DNA of 38,546 nucleotides from assembly GCF_009764685.1 (NCBI RefSeq), contig NZ_VHLM01000041.1, forward strand, positions 1 through 38,546. Direction: 5' to 3'. A program made the translations under genes and the position numbers. The stretch comes from Flavobacterium sp. I-STPP5a (GTDB lineage: Bacteria; Bacteroidota; Bacteroidia; Flavobacteriales; Flavobacteriaceae). The notes under the pieces were generated by a model. The model ran no database searches, was not told where the DNA came from, and saw only the letters and a program-made list of their open reading frames with translations. This document shows positions 8,134-14,259 of this stretch, in pieces; within the stretch, counting starts at the first letter, position 1; every line of letters starts with the position of its first letter.

Positions 8134-9606
8134 ATGATCGCACACAACTCTAAGATTATCGGTGAAGGATTAACTTACGATGATGTTTTATTAGTTCCAA
8201 ACTATTCTAACGTTCTTCCGCGTGAAGTAAGTATCCAGTCAAAATTTTCAAGAAATATAACGCTTAATGTCCCTATTGTATCCGCAGCTATGGATACTGT
8301 TACCGAAAGTGCTATGGCAATTGCAATGGCGCAAGAAGGAGGGATAGGTGTTTTGCATAAAAACATGACGATAGAGCAGCAAGCTACTAAAGTGCGTAAG
8401 GTAAAACGTGCTGAATCAGGTATGATTATTGATCCAGTAACTTTGCCATTAAGTTCTACAGTTGCTGATGCAAAAAATGTCATGAAAGAATTTGGAATTG
8501 GCGGTATTCCTATCGTTGATGAAAACAAAATTTTAAAAGGAATTGTGACCAATAGAGATTTGCGTTTTGAAAAAAACAATGCAAGACCTATTGTTGAGGT
8601 AATGACAAGTGAAAACTTAGTTACTGTATCCGAAGGAACTTCCTTAGAACAAGCCGAAGTAGTTTTACAAGGTCACAAAATTGAAAAACTACCTGTAGTA
8701 GATGCTACTTATAAACTGGTAGGTCTTATTACGTTTAGAGACATTACAAAATTAACGCAAAAGCCTATTGCTAATAAAGATGTTTTCGGGCGTTTGCGTG
8801 TAGCAGCTGCGATAGGAGTTACCGGTGATGCTATACAAAGAGCCGAAGCTTTGGTAAATGCGGGTGTCGATGCAATTATTATTGATACCGCTCATGGACA
8901 CACACAAGGCGTGGTGAATACCTTAAAAGAAGTTAAATCTAAATTTCCTCAAATTGATGTTATCGTGGGTAATATTGCAACTCCTGAAGCTGCTAAATTT
9001 TTAGTTGAAAACGGTGCGGATGGTGTGAAAGTAGGAATTGGTCCCGGTTCTATCTGTACAACTCGTATTGTTGCAGGTGTTGGTTTTCCTCAGTTTTCTG
9101 CAGTGCTTGAAGTAGCTGCTGCTTTAAAAGGCACTGGTGTTCCTGTAATTGCTGATGGTGGAATTCGTTACACAGGAGACATCCCTAAAGCTTTAGCCGC
9201 TGGTGCTGATTGTGTAATGTTAGGTTCGCTTCTTGCAGGCACGAAAGAATCTCCAGGTGAAACCATTATTTTTGAAGGTAGAAAATTCAAATCATACAGA
9301 GGAATGGGTTCTGTTGAAGCGATGGAAACGGGTTCAAAAGACCGTTATTTTCAAGATGTTGAAGATGATGTAAAAAAATTAGTTCCAGAAGGAATTGTAG
9401 GTCGAGTACCTTACAAAGGAGAGTTGAACGAAAGTATGTTGCAATTCATTGGTGGTCTTCGCGCTGGAATGGGATATTGTGGCGCAAAAGATATTCCTAC
9501 GTTACAAGAAACAGGACGTTTTGTTCGTATTACTGCCAGTGGTATTAATGAAAGTCATCCACATAATGTGACAATAACAAAGGAAGCTCCAAATTATTCA
9601 AGATAG
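8134..9606 (+). CDS. guaB: Inosine-5'-monophosphate dehydrogenase
   Basis: A 490-aa cytoplasmic enzyme that oxidises IMP to XMP with NAD+, the committed step of GMP synthesis. The (beta/alpha)8 catalytic domain is split by a CBS pair at about residues 95-205 ([20 protein letters not shown] and [19 protein letters not shown]). Landmarks: the substrate loop [26 protein letters not shown], the catalytic loop [17 protein letters not shown] with catalytic Cys at about residue 308, [19 protein letters not shown], and the mobile flap [10 protein letters not shown]. The length is typical. The start is supported by the -7 box 29 nt upstream. It appears monocistronic: the next 1.1 kb carries no intact gene. 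Identification is secure. Confidence 0.97.
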   Translation: MIAHNSKIIGEGLTYDDVLLVPNYSNVLPREVSIQSKFSRNITLNVPIVSAAMDTVTESAMAIAMAQEGGIGVLHKNMTIEQQATKVRKVKRAESGMIIDPVTLPLSSTVADAKNVMKEFGIGGIPIVDENKILKGIVTNRDLRFEKNNARPIVEVMTSENLVTVSEGTSLEQAEVVLQGHKIEKLPVVDATYKLVGLITFRDITKLTQKPIANKDVFGRLRVAAAIGVTGDAIQRAEALVNAGVDAIIIDTAHGHTQGVVNTLKEVKSKFPQIDVIVGNIATPEAAKFLVENGADGVKVGIGPGSICTTRIVAGVGFPQFSAVLEVAAALKGTGVPVIADGGIRYTGDIPKALAAGADCVMLGSLLAGTKESPGETIIFEGRKFKSYRGMGSVEAMETGSKDRYFQDVEDDVKKLVPEGIVGRVPYKGELNESMLQFIGGLRAGMGYCGAKDIPTLQETGRFVRITASGINESHPHNVTITKEAPNYSR

Positions 9607-9700
9607 TTTTGGATCAAATTTCAAACGCTTCTTGTAAATAGCTCTTCAATTACAATAATTATGGTAATGTGGTGAAAATTGATAGGTGCATTATCATTAT

Positions 9701-9811
9701 AGATTGCTTAAATCTCAACATGAAATTGAAGAGGATGCTAGTTCTTTTGAGGAGCTGTAAACTAACAGTAATTATGATGACTTTACGATAAAAAAAAAGG
9801 ATAGTTTTTAG
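9701..9811 (+). pseudogene. Possible short coding remnant downstream of guaB
   Basis: One plus-strand frame reads as a plausible acidic C-terminal tail: LLKSQHEIEEDASSFEEL, then TAA (9757-9759), then TNSNYDDFTIKKKDSF and a stop. Its protein-like composition on both sides of a stop contrasts with the stop-rich surroundings, but it is short and I recognise no family. It could be chance. Confidence 0.25.
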
Positions 9812-9828
9812 CTATCCTTTTTTTTTAT
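9789..9828. terminator. Bidirectional hairpin terminator
   Basis: A run of nine A, GGATAG, a 7-nt loop, CTATCC and nine T form a perfect stem with A- and T-tracts on either side. It is positioned to end transcripts from guaB (plus) and anything reading out of the decayed IS (minus). It is about 185 nt after the guaB stop. Confidence 0.85.
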
Positions 9829-9922
9829 TTTTATTAATTATCGGCAGTTTGATAGGGCTATAATAAATCTACTCTACAGATGGTTTGTATGAATCAGTCC
9901 TAAAACCTGTTTCGAAGCGAAA

Positions 9923-10602
9923 TTAAGCATAAATAGTAGTTGGTCTAAAAACAAAGCGTGATACTAGTACTAATACCTGTGAATTGCGATCTAAATGCTT
10001 TTATTTTTGCAATGTACAATCACTTATAATTTTTTCTTTTTTCAAAGGAGATTTTGAATTTCATTTTGCTGAAGCACTGGTGCTGTTGTTGTCGAAATAG
10101 TTTAATATGGTTTGGTAATGATTTATTATAGGTTTTGAGGTACTATTGAGTCTTACAGTCAGATTAATTTATTTCCTCATGTCATTTGGCTAAGCGTGAA
10201 ATACCAATGATTTTATCAGTTTTTTTAAGATATCTCTCAAATCTTATGCTAAATTGTATTCTTTTTCAATATGGAGATATAATTCAAATATATAGAAGGT
10301 TGTTCTATTTGGTTTCTAGGCCATTTAGATTTGTTTTTATACAGAAAATAACGACTCCTAGTTAGATGTTGCTTAAGAGTATTGCCATTGGTTAATATTT
10401 TAGAAGTGAATTTTCTAATACTGTTTTTAGTTTCTTCTATGACTTCATTTCCTAGTCGTGATACTTTAGAATGATATTTTACTTTTATTCCTTATAAGGC
10501 TTCTAGGGTTGTTTTATGGATATTTAATTGTTCAAAATGATCCACAATAATTTCGGTTAATAATATTTTAATAAGTTCGCTATAAGAATTTGGTGTTTCC
10601 AT
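9923..10602 (-). pseudogene. Decayed ISAon1-type (ISL3-like) transposase with internal deletion
   Basis: There is no open frame, yet reverse-strand translation in shifting frames recovers a transposase in order. It starts with a short N-terminal region at 10602 (METPNSYSELIKILL...). Then come KTTLEAL-stop-GIKVKYH, ILTNGNTLKQHLTRSRYFLY with KNKSKW, IFELYLHIEKEYNLA-stop-DLRDILKK, DKIIGISRLAK-stop-HEE, NHIKLFRQQQ, and AKIKAFRSQFTGIS. The frame ends TIYA-stop at 9923. These blocks match the C-terminal half of Bacteroidetes ISAon1-family transposases, recalled from family knowledge. The catalytic centre between the N-region and KTTLEAL is missing, so a deletion fused the two parts. At least eight stops or frameshifts mark it as long dead. 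Inverted repeats could not be delimited. Confidence 0.85.
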
Positions 10603-10698
10603 CAATCTTTAAAATACAGAAATCATAATTAAATAATTTTCCAGATGTTTTAGGATTGATTCCGTTTTAAGTTTAATTTTTTCAATTTTATAATCCAT

Positions 10699-10726
10699 AA
10701 AAAAAGCGTTGCAATTGCAACGCTTT
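10699..10726 (-). terminator. Terminator of tRNA-Tyr
   Basis: A perfect 24-nt palindrome (10703-10726) has the stem AAAGCGTTGC / GCAACGCTTT around AATT. On the minus strand it is followed by seven T residues. It lies directly 3' of the tRNA gene. Confidence 0.9.
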
Positions 10727-10728
10727 AG

Positions 10729-10809
10729 TGGGGAGAGCAGGATTCGAACCTGCGAAGTTTACACAGCAGATTTACAGTCTGCCCTCGTTGGCCGCTTGAG
10801 TATCTCCCC
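10729..10809 (-). tRNA. tRNA-Tyr (GTA anticodon)
   Basis: Read on the minus strand: acceptor stem GGGGAGA (10809-10803) pairs with TCTCCCC (10736-10730), with discriminator A at 10729. The anticodon stem GCAGA/TCTGC encloses the loop CTGTAAA with anticodon GTA (10775-10773). The T-arm is GCAGG-TTCGAAT-CCTGC. An extended variable region fits a class II bacterial tRNA-Tyr. CCA is not encoded. It stands alone, with its own terminator downstream, and inactive IS debris begins about 130 nt further on. Confidence 0.96.
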
Positions 10810-10933
10810 AAAACTTAACAAGTATAACTCGTTGTGCTAACCGGGTGCAAATATAGCAACTGTTTTTAAGTTTCCAAACATATTTTGAATTTAATTTCGC
10901 TATTTTTTTTAATCGCTTGGTATTGAATAAAAT

Positions 10934-10970
10934 AAAAAAATCTCCATTAAGGAGATTTTTTTATTTTTTT
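10934..10970. terminator. Bidirectional hairpin between thioredoxin gene and tRNA
   Basis: A 10-bp stem AAAAATCTCC / GGAGATTTTT (10936-10945/10951-10960) with a 5-nt loop has A- and T-tracts on its two sides. It sits 23 nt after the stop of the minus-strand TlpA-like gene. Confidence 0.85.
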
Positions 10971-10982
10971 TAAAACGGGTGT

Positions 10983-12152
10983 TTATTTTGATAAAAGTTC
11001 TAAAACTTTAGCTCGTAACGCTTCTCCTCGTAAGTTTTGTGCGACTACTTTGCCAGATGCATCTAGTATAAAAGTAGCGGGTATTGATTCTACTTTATAT
11101 TGTGCTGCTATAGGTTCATCCCAGAATTTTAAGTTTGAAACTTGGTTCCAGGTTAATTTATCTTTAGCAATTGCATCTTTCCATGCTTTTGCATCTTTAT
11201 CTAAAGAAACACCAATAATATTAAGCCCTTTGCTATGAAGCTCCTTGTATAAAGCCACCACATTTGGGTTTTCTTGTCGACAAGGACCACACCAAGATGC
11301 CCAAAAATCTACTATTGTAACTTTACCTAAACTTTCCTTCAAAGAAATTGTTTTTCCTTCAGGGTTAGGTGCTGAAAAATCTGCTCTTCAGTTGCTGCTT
11401 GGCATTGCTGGTGCAGGAGTAGCGCCTACTGCTGCAGGAGCTTTTCTTTCGGCAATTTTAGTTTTTATTGCAATTCCTGGTTTTGTTTTTTTCAATGACT
11501 CTTCAAGGTTATTGTATAATTTCTCTGATTTTGCAACATCAGTTGAAGGGTCATTTAACATACCTTGTATGATCAAAGCTGAAATAAATGATTTAGGGTG
11601 TGTTTCAGCGTAGGTCAAATATTTGTTTTTTGAGACTGTATTTACTTCTTCTTGAATTTTAGAAAACTCCTGCATTAACTTATTGATAACAACAGTGTCT
11701 TTTGTTTGTTGGGCTGTATTCATAGTAGCCATGTTTTTAGTTTGAAAATCCATAAGTTTCTTTTGAACTTTAGTCATTTCTTCATTAAAAGTCATGAATT
11801 CGTCATTGTTATAAGTCCCTGAAATTTTAGATTTTTGAATACTGTCTTTGTTGATTTCAATTTTTACTTCAGCATTTTCTAATATAAACGGTATTTTAGC
11901 TTGTGCACCTTCAAGTTGTAAAGTATAAATAGCAGGTTCAGTGATGTTACCTTTCATTACAAATTTACCATTTTCTACTTTAACAGTGTCCTTTGCAAGC
12001 ATCATTCCAGTTGCGTCTTGAGTTTCTAGAACAATTGTCTTACCATTATCTATACCTGTAGCTGTACCAGTAATCAAGTATTCATCTTTGCCAACTTTGC
12101 TACAAGAAATTAATACAACAGCAGCAGAAAGTAATAAAATTATTTTTTTCAT
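10983..12152 (-). pseudogene. TlpA-like DUF4369/thioredoxin lipoprotein split by an in-frame TGA
   Basis: One 390-codon frame, 12152 to 10983, is interrupted by a single TGA at 11390-11388 (codon 255). The first part has a lipobox (VVLISC, Cys17), then a DUF4369-like beta domain (~20-110) and a helical linker ending in a Pro/Ala-rich stretch (AAVGATPAPAMPSSN). After the TGA the same frame reads RADFSAPNPEGKTISLKESL and a full thioredoxin fold with FWASWCGPCR, GVSLDKDAKAW and the cis-Pro SIPATF. Intact relatives are single periplasmic thiol-disulfide reductases anchored to the membrane. The thioredoxin half would lack export if expressed alone; a TTG at 11342 is the only nearby start-like codon. 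Likely a nonsense mutation or a sequence error. Confidence 0.85.
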
Positions 12153-12180
12153 TATAAATTAGTTAATATAGTTATATCTG

Positions 12181-12210
12181 CAAAAGTATTTAAAAATAAT
12201 AAAATACAAA
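12181..12210 (-). promoter_or_regulatory. Promoter of the TlpA-like gene
   Basis: On the minus strand, TTTG (12210-12207), an 18-nt spacer and TACTTTTG (12188-12181) form a good -33/-7 pair of the Bacteroidetes type. It is about 28 nt upstream of the ATG at 12152, so the promoter of the disrupted gene is intact. Confidence 0.7.
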
Positions 12211-12324
12211 TATAATAACTACCTAATTTTTTGTTATAAATCACTATTTATTGTGTATTTACATTGTAGTGATGCATACGGTAAACGTAAATTTTTGTAT
12301 GTGTGAAATTTTGATTGATAGGCA

Positions 12325-12352
12325 TAAAAAAAGCACTCCATTTGGAGTGCTT
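12325..12352 (-). terminator. Terminator of the KTSC/J-domain gene
   Basis: Minus strand: AAGCACTCC, a 4-nt loop, GGAGTGCTT and then a run of T (stem 12331-12339/12344-12352). It is 22 nt downstream of the stop at 12374. Confidence 0.88.
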
Positions 12353-12373
12353 GTATGTCTTGCTAGAAACGGT

Positions 12374-12814
12374 TTAGTCTTGATTGGTTGTTTTTCTCCA
12401 AGTAAAAGCGTTTAAGATGTGTCTTTTTGCAAATCTTCCAGGAGAATCAGCATTTACCATTTTTACGTAGGTTGCTTTTGGTACACTTATGTATTCATAA
12501 ACGCTTCCGTTTGAAAAATTGATAATTAATCTACCTTCAACAAATTTATAATCTGTAATTGTTGATGTTGAAATTGTTTCAGTGTACTCAGGTAAATTTG
12601 CTTTTATAGTTTCTGGATTGATACTCACCAAAAAATGGTAGGCTTCAATGATTTTTTTACTATTTTCTTCAGCTGCTTTTAGTCCAGCTTCATCACCTTG
12701 AAATTTATCTGGGTGTGCTTCCTTCATCGCATTACGATAAATGGTTTTCAAATCTTTTAGCTCAGCAGTTTTATCTACATTTAGCAATTTGCGGTATTCA
12801 ACTATTTTTTTCAT
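12374..12814 (-). CDS. J-domain protein with C-terminal KTSC domain
   Basis: A 146-aa soluble protein. Residues ~1-65 form a DnaJ-like domain (YRKLLNVDKTAELKDLKTIY ... AHPDKFQGDE ... KKIIEAYHFL) with an intact HPD motif near residues 34-36, so it could stimulate an Hsp70 such as the DnaK encoded 5.6 kb away. Residues ~82-142 are a KTSC domain (ITDYKFVEGRLIINFSNGSV, EYISVPKATYVKMVNADSPG, FAKRHILNAF), a small domain often found alone or attached to nucleic-acid enzymes, with no firm role. The fusion suggests a client- or RNA-targeted co-chaperone, which is inference. A TACCTTTG -7 box lies upstream and a strong terminator downstream, so it is monocistronic. Confidence 0.9.
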   Translation of the reverse strand: MKKIVEYRKLLNVDKTAELKDLKTIYRNAMKEAHPDKFQGDEAGLKAAEENSKKIIEAYHFLVSINPETIKANLPEYTETISTSTITDYKFVEGRLIINFSNGSVYEYISVPKATYVKMVNADSPGRFAKRHILNAFTWRKTTNQD

Positions 12815-12882
12815 AAATATGTAACTACTTGTCTTTTTGTATCTAAGAGATACATTTTTGTTTTAAATGGACAAATTTTTTG

Positions 12883-12890
12883 CAAAGGTA
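12883..12890 (-). promoter_or_regulatory. -7 box of the KTSC/J-domain gene
   Basis: On the minus strand TACCTTTG fits TAnnTTTG and lies about 70 nt before the ATG. The leader contains a small hairpin, GTATCT-AAG-AGATAC (12839-12853). Confidence 0.55.
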
Positions 12891-12976
12891 CACTTTTTTT
12901 TATTTTTTGCGTTTTTGTCTAAAAAAAATCTGTGAATAGTTTTGATGTTAGACATCATAAACTGTAATTAATACCT

Positions 12977-13222
12977 TTATTGTTGTTGCTTATAATTTGC
13001 TTTGTCAAAATTCTTTGACTTTTTTGGGTATTTATTATGGCTTATGTCACTAGGGTTTTCAATTATAGTTTTTATGGTTACCATATCGCCTACATTGAAT
13101 TTTGTTGCCATTTTATAGTCTAACAAATATTCACCACAAAAAAAGTTGTTGTTTTCATCTTTTTCAATAACTCCCGTGTAGATTCCTTTTTGTAACATTC
13201 TTTCTTCGTTAGCTTTTGTCAT
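12977..13222 (-). CDS. Small hypothetical protein (81 aa)
   Basis: An 81-aa basic protein from the ATG at 13222: MTKANEERMLQKGIYTGVIE, an acidic/Asn turn, then CGEYLLDYKMATKFNVGDMV and a Lys/Asn/Gln-rich tail. The compact beta-strand pattern with GDMVTI could be a small barrel, but no family is recognised. A longer reading starting 36 nt upstream (13258) is rejected: its first codons overlap a -7 promoter box (TAAATTTG, 13253-13246), so that ATG would lie upstream of the transcription start. It is divergent from the 180-aa gene at 13307, with both promoters packed into about 85 nt. Confidence 0.7.
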   Translation of the reverse strand: MTKANEERMLQKGIYTGVIEKDENNNFFCGEYLLDYKMATKFNVGDMVTIKTIIENPSDISHNKYPKKSKNFDKANYKQQQ

Positions 13223-13245
13223 CTTTATTTTTTTGTTTAAGTGTG

Positions 13246-13253
13246 CAAATTTA
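13246..13253 (-). promoter_or_regulatory. -7 box for the 81-aa gene; decides its start
   Basis: TAAATTTG on the minus strand is 23 nt upstream of the ATG at 13222. The upstream ATG at 13258 lies within or before the box and so cannot be the start of a transcript from this promoter. Confidence 0.6.
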
Positions 13254-13294
13254 ATCATTTTTAATTTGAATTCTCAGTAAATACTCTTCTTGAT

Positions 13295-13302
13295 TATCTT
13301 TG
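13295..13302 (+). promoter_or_regulatory. -7 box abutting the ATG of the 180-aa gene
   Basis: TATCTTTG, a perfect TAnnTTTG box, ends only 4 nt before the ATG at 13307. No other in-frame ATG occurs until about residue 49, so a leaderless mRNA starting at or next to the ATG is predicted. Confidence 0.6.
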
Positions 13303-13306
13303 CGGT

Positions 13307-13849
13307 ATGCAAAACAACTTTAGACCTAGCCCTAATTCATTCAAAAATACTTTTTGTGTTTTCCAAGAAACTTCATTGGATGCAATACAAAATTTGAAAT
13401 TGCAGTATGACAGTAAATCAGGAAGTAAATATTATTATACAAAAGAAGGAATGTATCGGTTGTCAAATCACTGGGGTAGGTTAGCCAATTGTAAATGGAG
13501 ATTGGAGGCATTTGAACAAGAAACAGATTCTAAATTTAAATTAGGATTTGCTGCTTGGGATTGTTTTTATCCAGATAATGATAGCGATTTACTGTATTAT
13601 CTTGAAGTAGATTATGATAAAGAGTTAGTTCAATACCAGCATAAGAACAATCCTAATTTTAATAAAAAAGCAGTTCTTCGGACCACTTTTGAGACTAGAA
13701 AGCGAATCAAACAAGTTAGAAATATACTGCAATTGTCATCATGGGCAAATTATTTTGAATCGGATATTGATGATTTACGTAAGTATATTGCAGAACAATT
13801 AATTTTTAGTGAGAAAACTCTTGATGAAATAAAAAAAGAGTGTAAGTGA
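13307..13849 (+). CDS. Hypothetical protein (180 aa), likely leaderless mRNA
   Basis: A soluble 180-aa protein with no signal peptide. It is rich in aromatic and charged residues: SGSKYYYTKEGMYRLSNHWG (~37-56), a Trp/Cys patch (NCKWRLEAFEQ), an acidic segment (DNDSDLLYYLEVDYDKE) and helical C-terminal regions (KRIKQVRNILQLSSWANYF). I do not recognise a family. Similar single-copy hypotheticals occur in Flavobacteriaceae, but I cannot name a domain. Codon use and composition match the neighbours. It is convergent with the response regulator gene, with 14 nt between the stops. The -7 box nearly touches the start codon. Confidence 0.75.
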   Translation: MQNNFRPSPNSFKNTFCVFQETSLDAIQNLKLQYDSKSGSKYYYTKEGMYRLSNHWGRLANCKWRLEAFEQETDSKFKLGFAAWDCFYPDNDSDLLYYLEVDYDKELVQYQHKNNPNFNKKAVLRTTFETRKRIKQVRNILQLSSWANYFESDIDDLRKYIAEQLIFSEKTLDEIKKECK

Positions 13850-13863
13850 TTTTAATAATCGAT

Positions 13864-14259
13864 TTATTCTTTGGATGCTATTAATATAATATCATCTACG
13901 GTAACCGGTTTGGAAATGTATCCTAATATTGCTTTAAAATTTTTTGATTTGGTTTTATCCTCAATTGCAATTGATGAACTTACAATATAAATACTGATTT
14001 CTTTAGTGATTAATTGTTGTATATTGGTTAATTCTTCTACAAATTCCCATCCATCCATTATTGGCATGTTGATGTCTAATAAGATAATGTCTGGTAAGGC
14101 CTCCTTTTTGTAAATTACTTCTACTAAAACATCAAACGCTTCTCTGCCATTTTTAAAAGTTTTTATAACTGAAAACATACCTGATCGATGAATTATTTTA
14201 CTAGCAATTATTTGGTAAATAGGGTCATCGTCAACAATCCATATTATTTTATTTGTCAT
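13864..14259 (-). CDS. Single-domain response regulator
   Basis: A 131-aa CheY-like receiver domain with no output domain. The acidic pocket is D10-D12 (IVDDDP), the phospho-acceptor is D62 (LLDINMPIMDGWEF), the switch Ser/Thr lies in YIVSSS, and the conserved Lys is in GYISKPV (~118). Its start overlaps the stop of the upstream histidine kinase by 4 nt, so the pair is coupled and it is the obvious phosphorylation partner. Without a DNA-binding domain it must signal through protein contacts or act in a phosphorelay. The sensed signal and the output are unknown. Confidence 0.93.
   Translation of the reverse strand: MTNKIIWIVDDDPIYQIIASKIIHRSGMFSVIKTFKNGREAFDVLVEVIYKKEALPDIILLDINMPIMDGWEFVEELTNIQQLITKEISIYIVSSSIAIEDKTKSKNFKAILGYISKPVTVDDIILIASKE

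Noticed and set aside
8202..8579. Minus-strand open frame of 125 codons inside guaB
   Set aside because: It lies entirely within highly conserved IMP dehydrogenase sequence on the plus strand and reads as a complement artefact.
10600..10698. 29-codon minus-strand frame (MDYKIEKIKLKTES...) as a separate gene
   Set aside because: It is very short, with no promoter or homology that I recognise, and lies at the edge of the IS fossil.
11388..11390. Selenocysteine at the internal TGA
   Set aside because: The position is in a Pro/Ala/Ser linker, not at a redox-active site. The WCGPC site has both cysteines, and no obvious hairpin follows the TGA.
11245..11613. Plus-strand open frame of 122 codons opposite the TlpA-like gene
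   Set aside because: It lies antisense across the in-frame stop of the TlpA-like gene. Its protein has no coherent composition, while the minus strand has lipobox, thioredoxin motifs, promoter and terminator.
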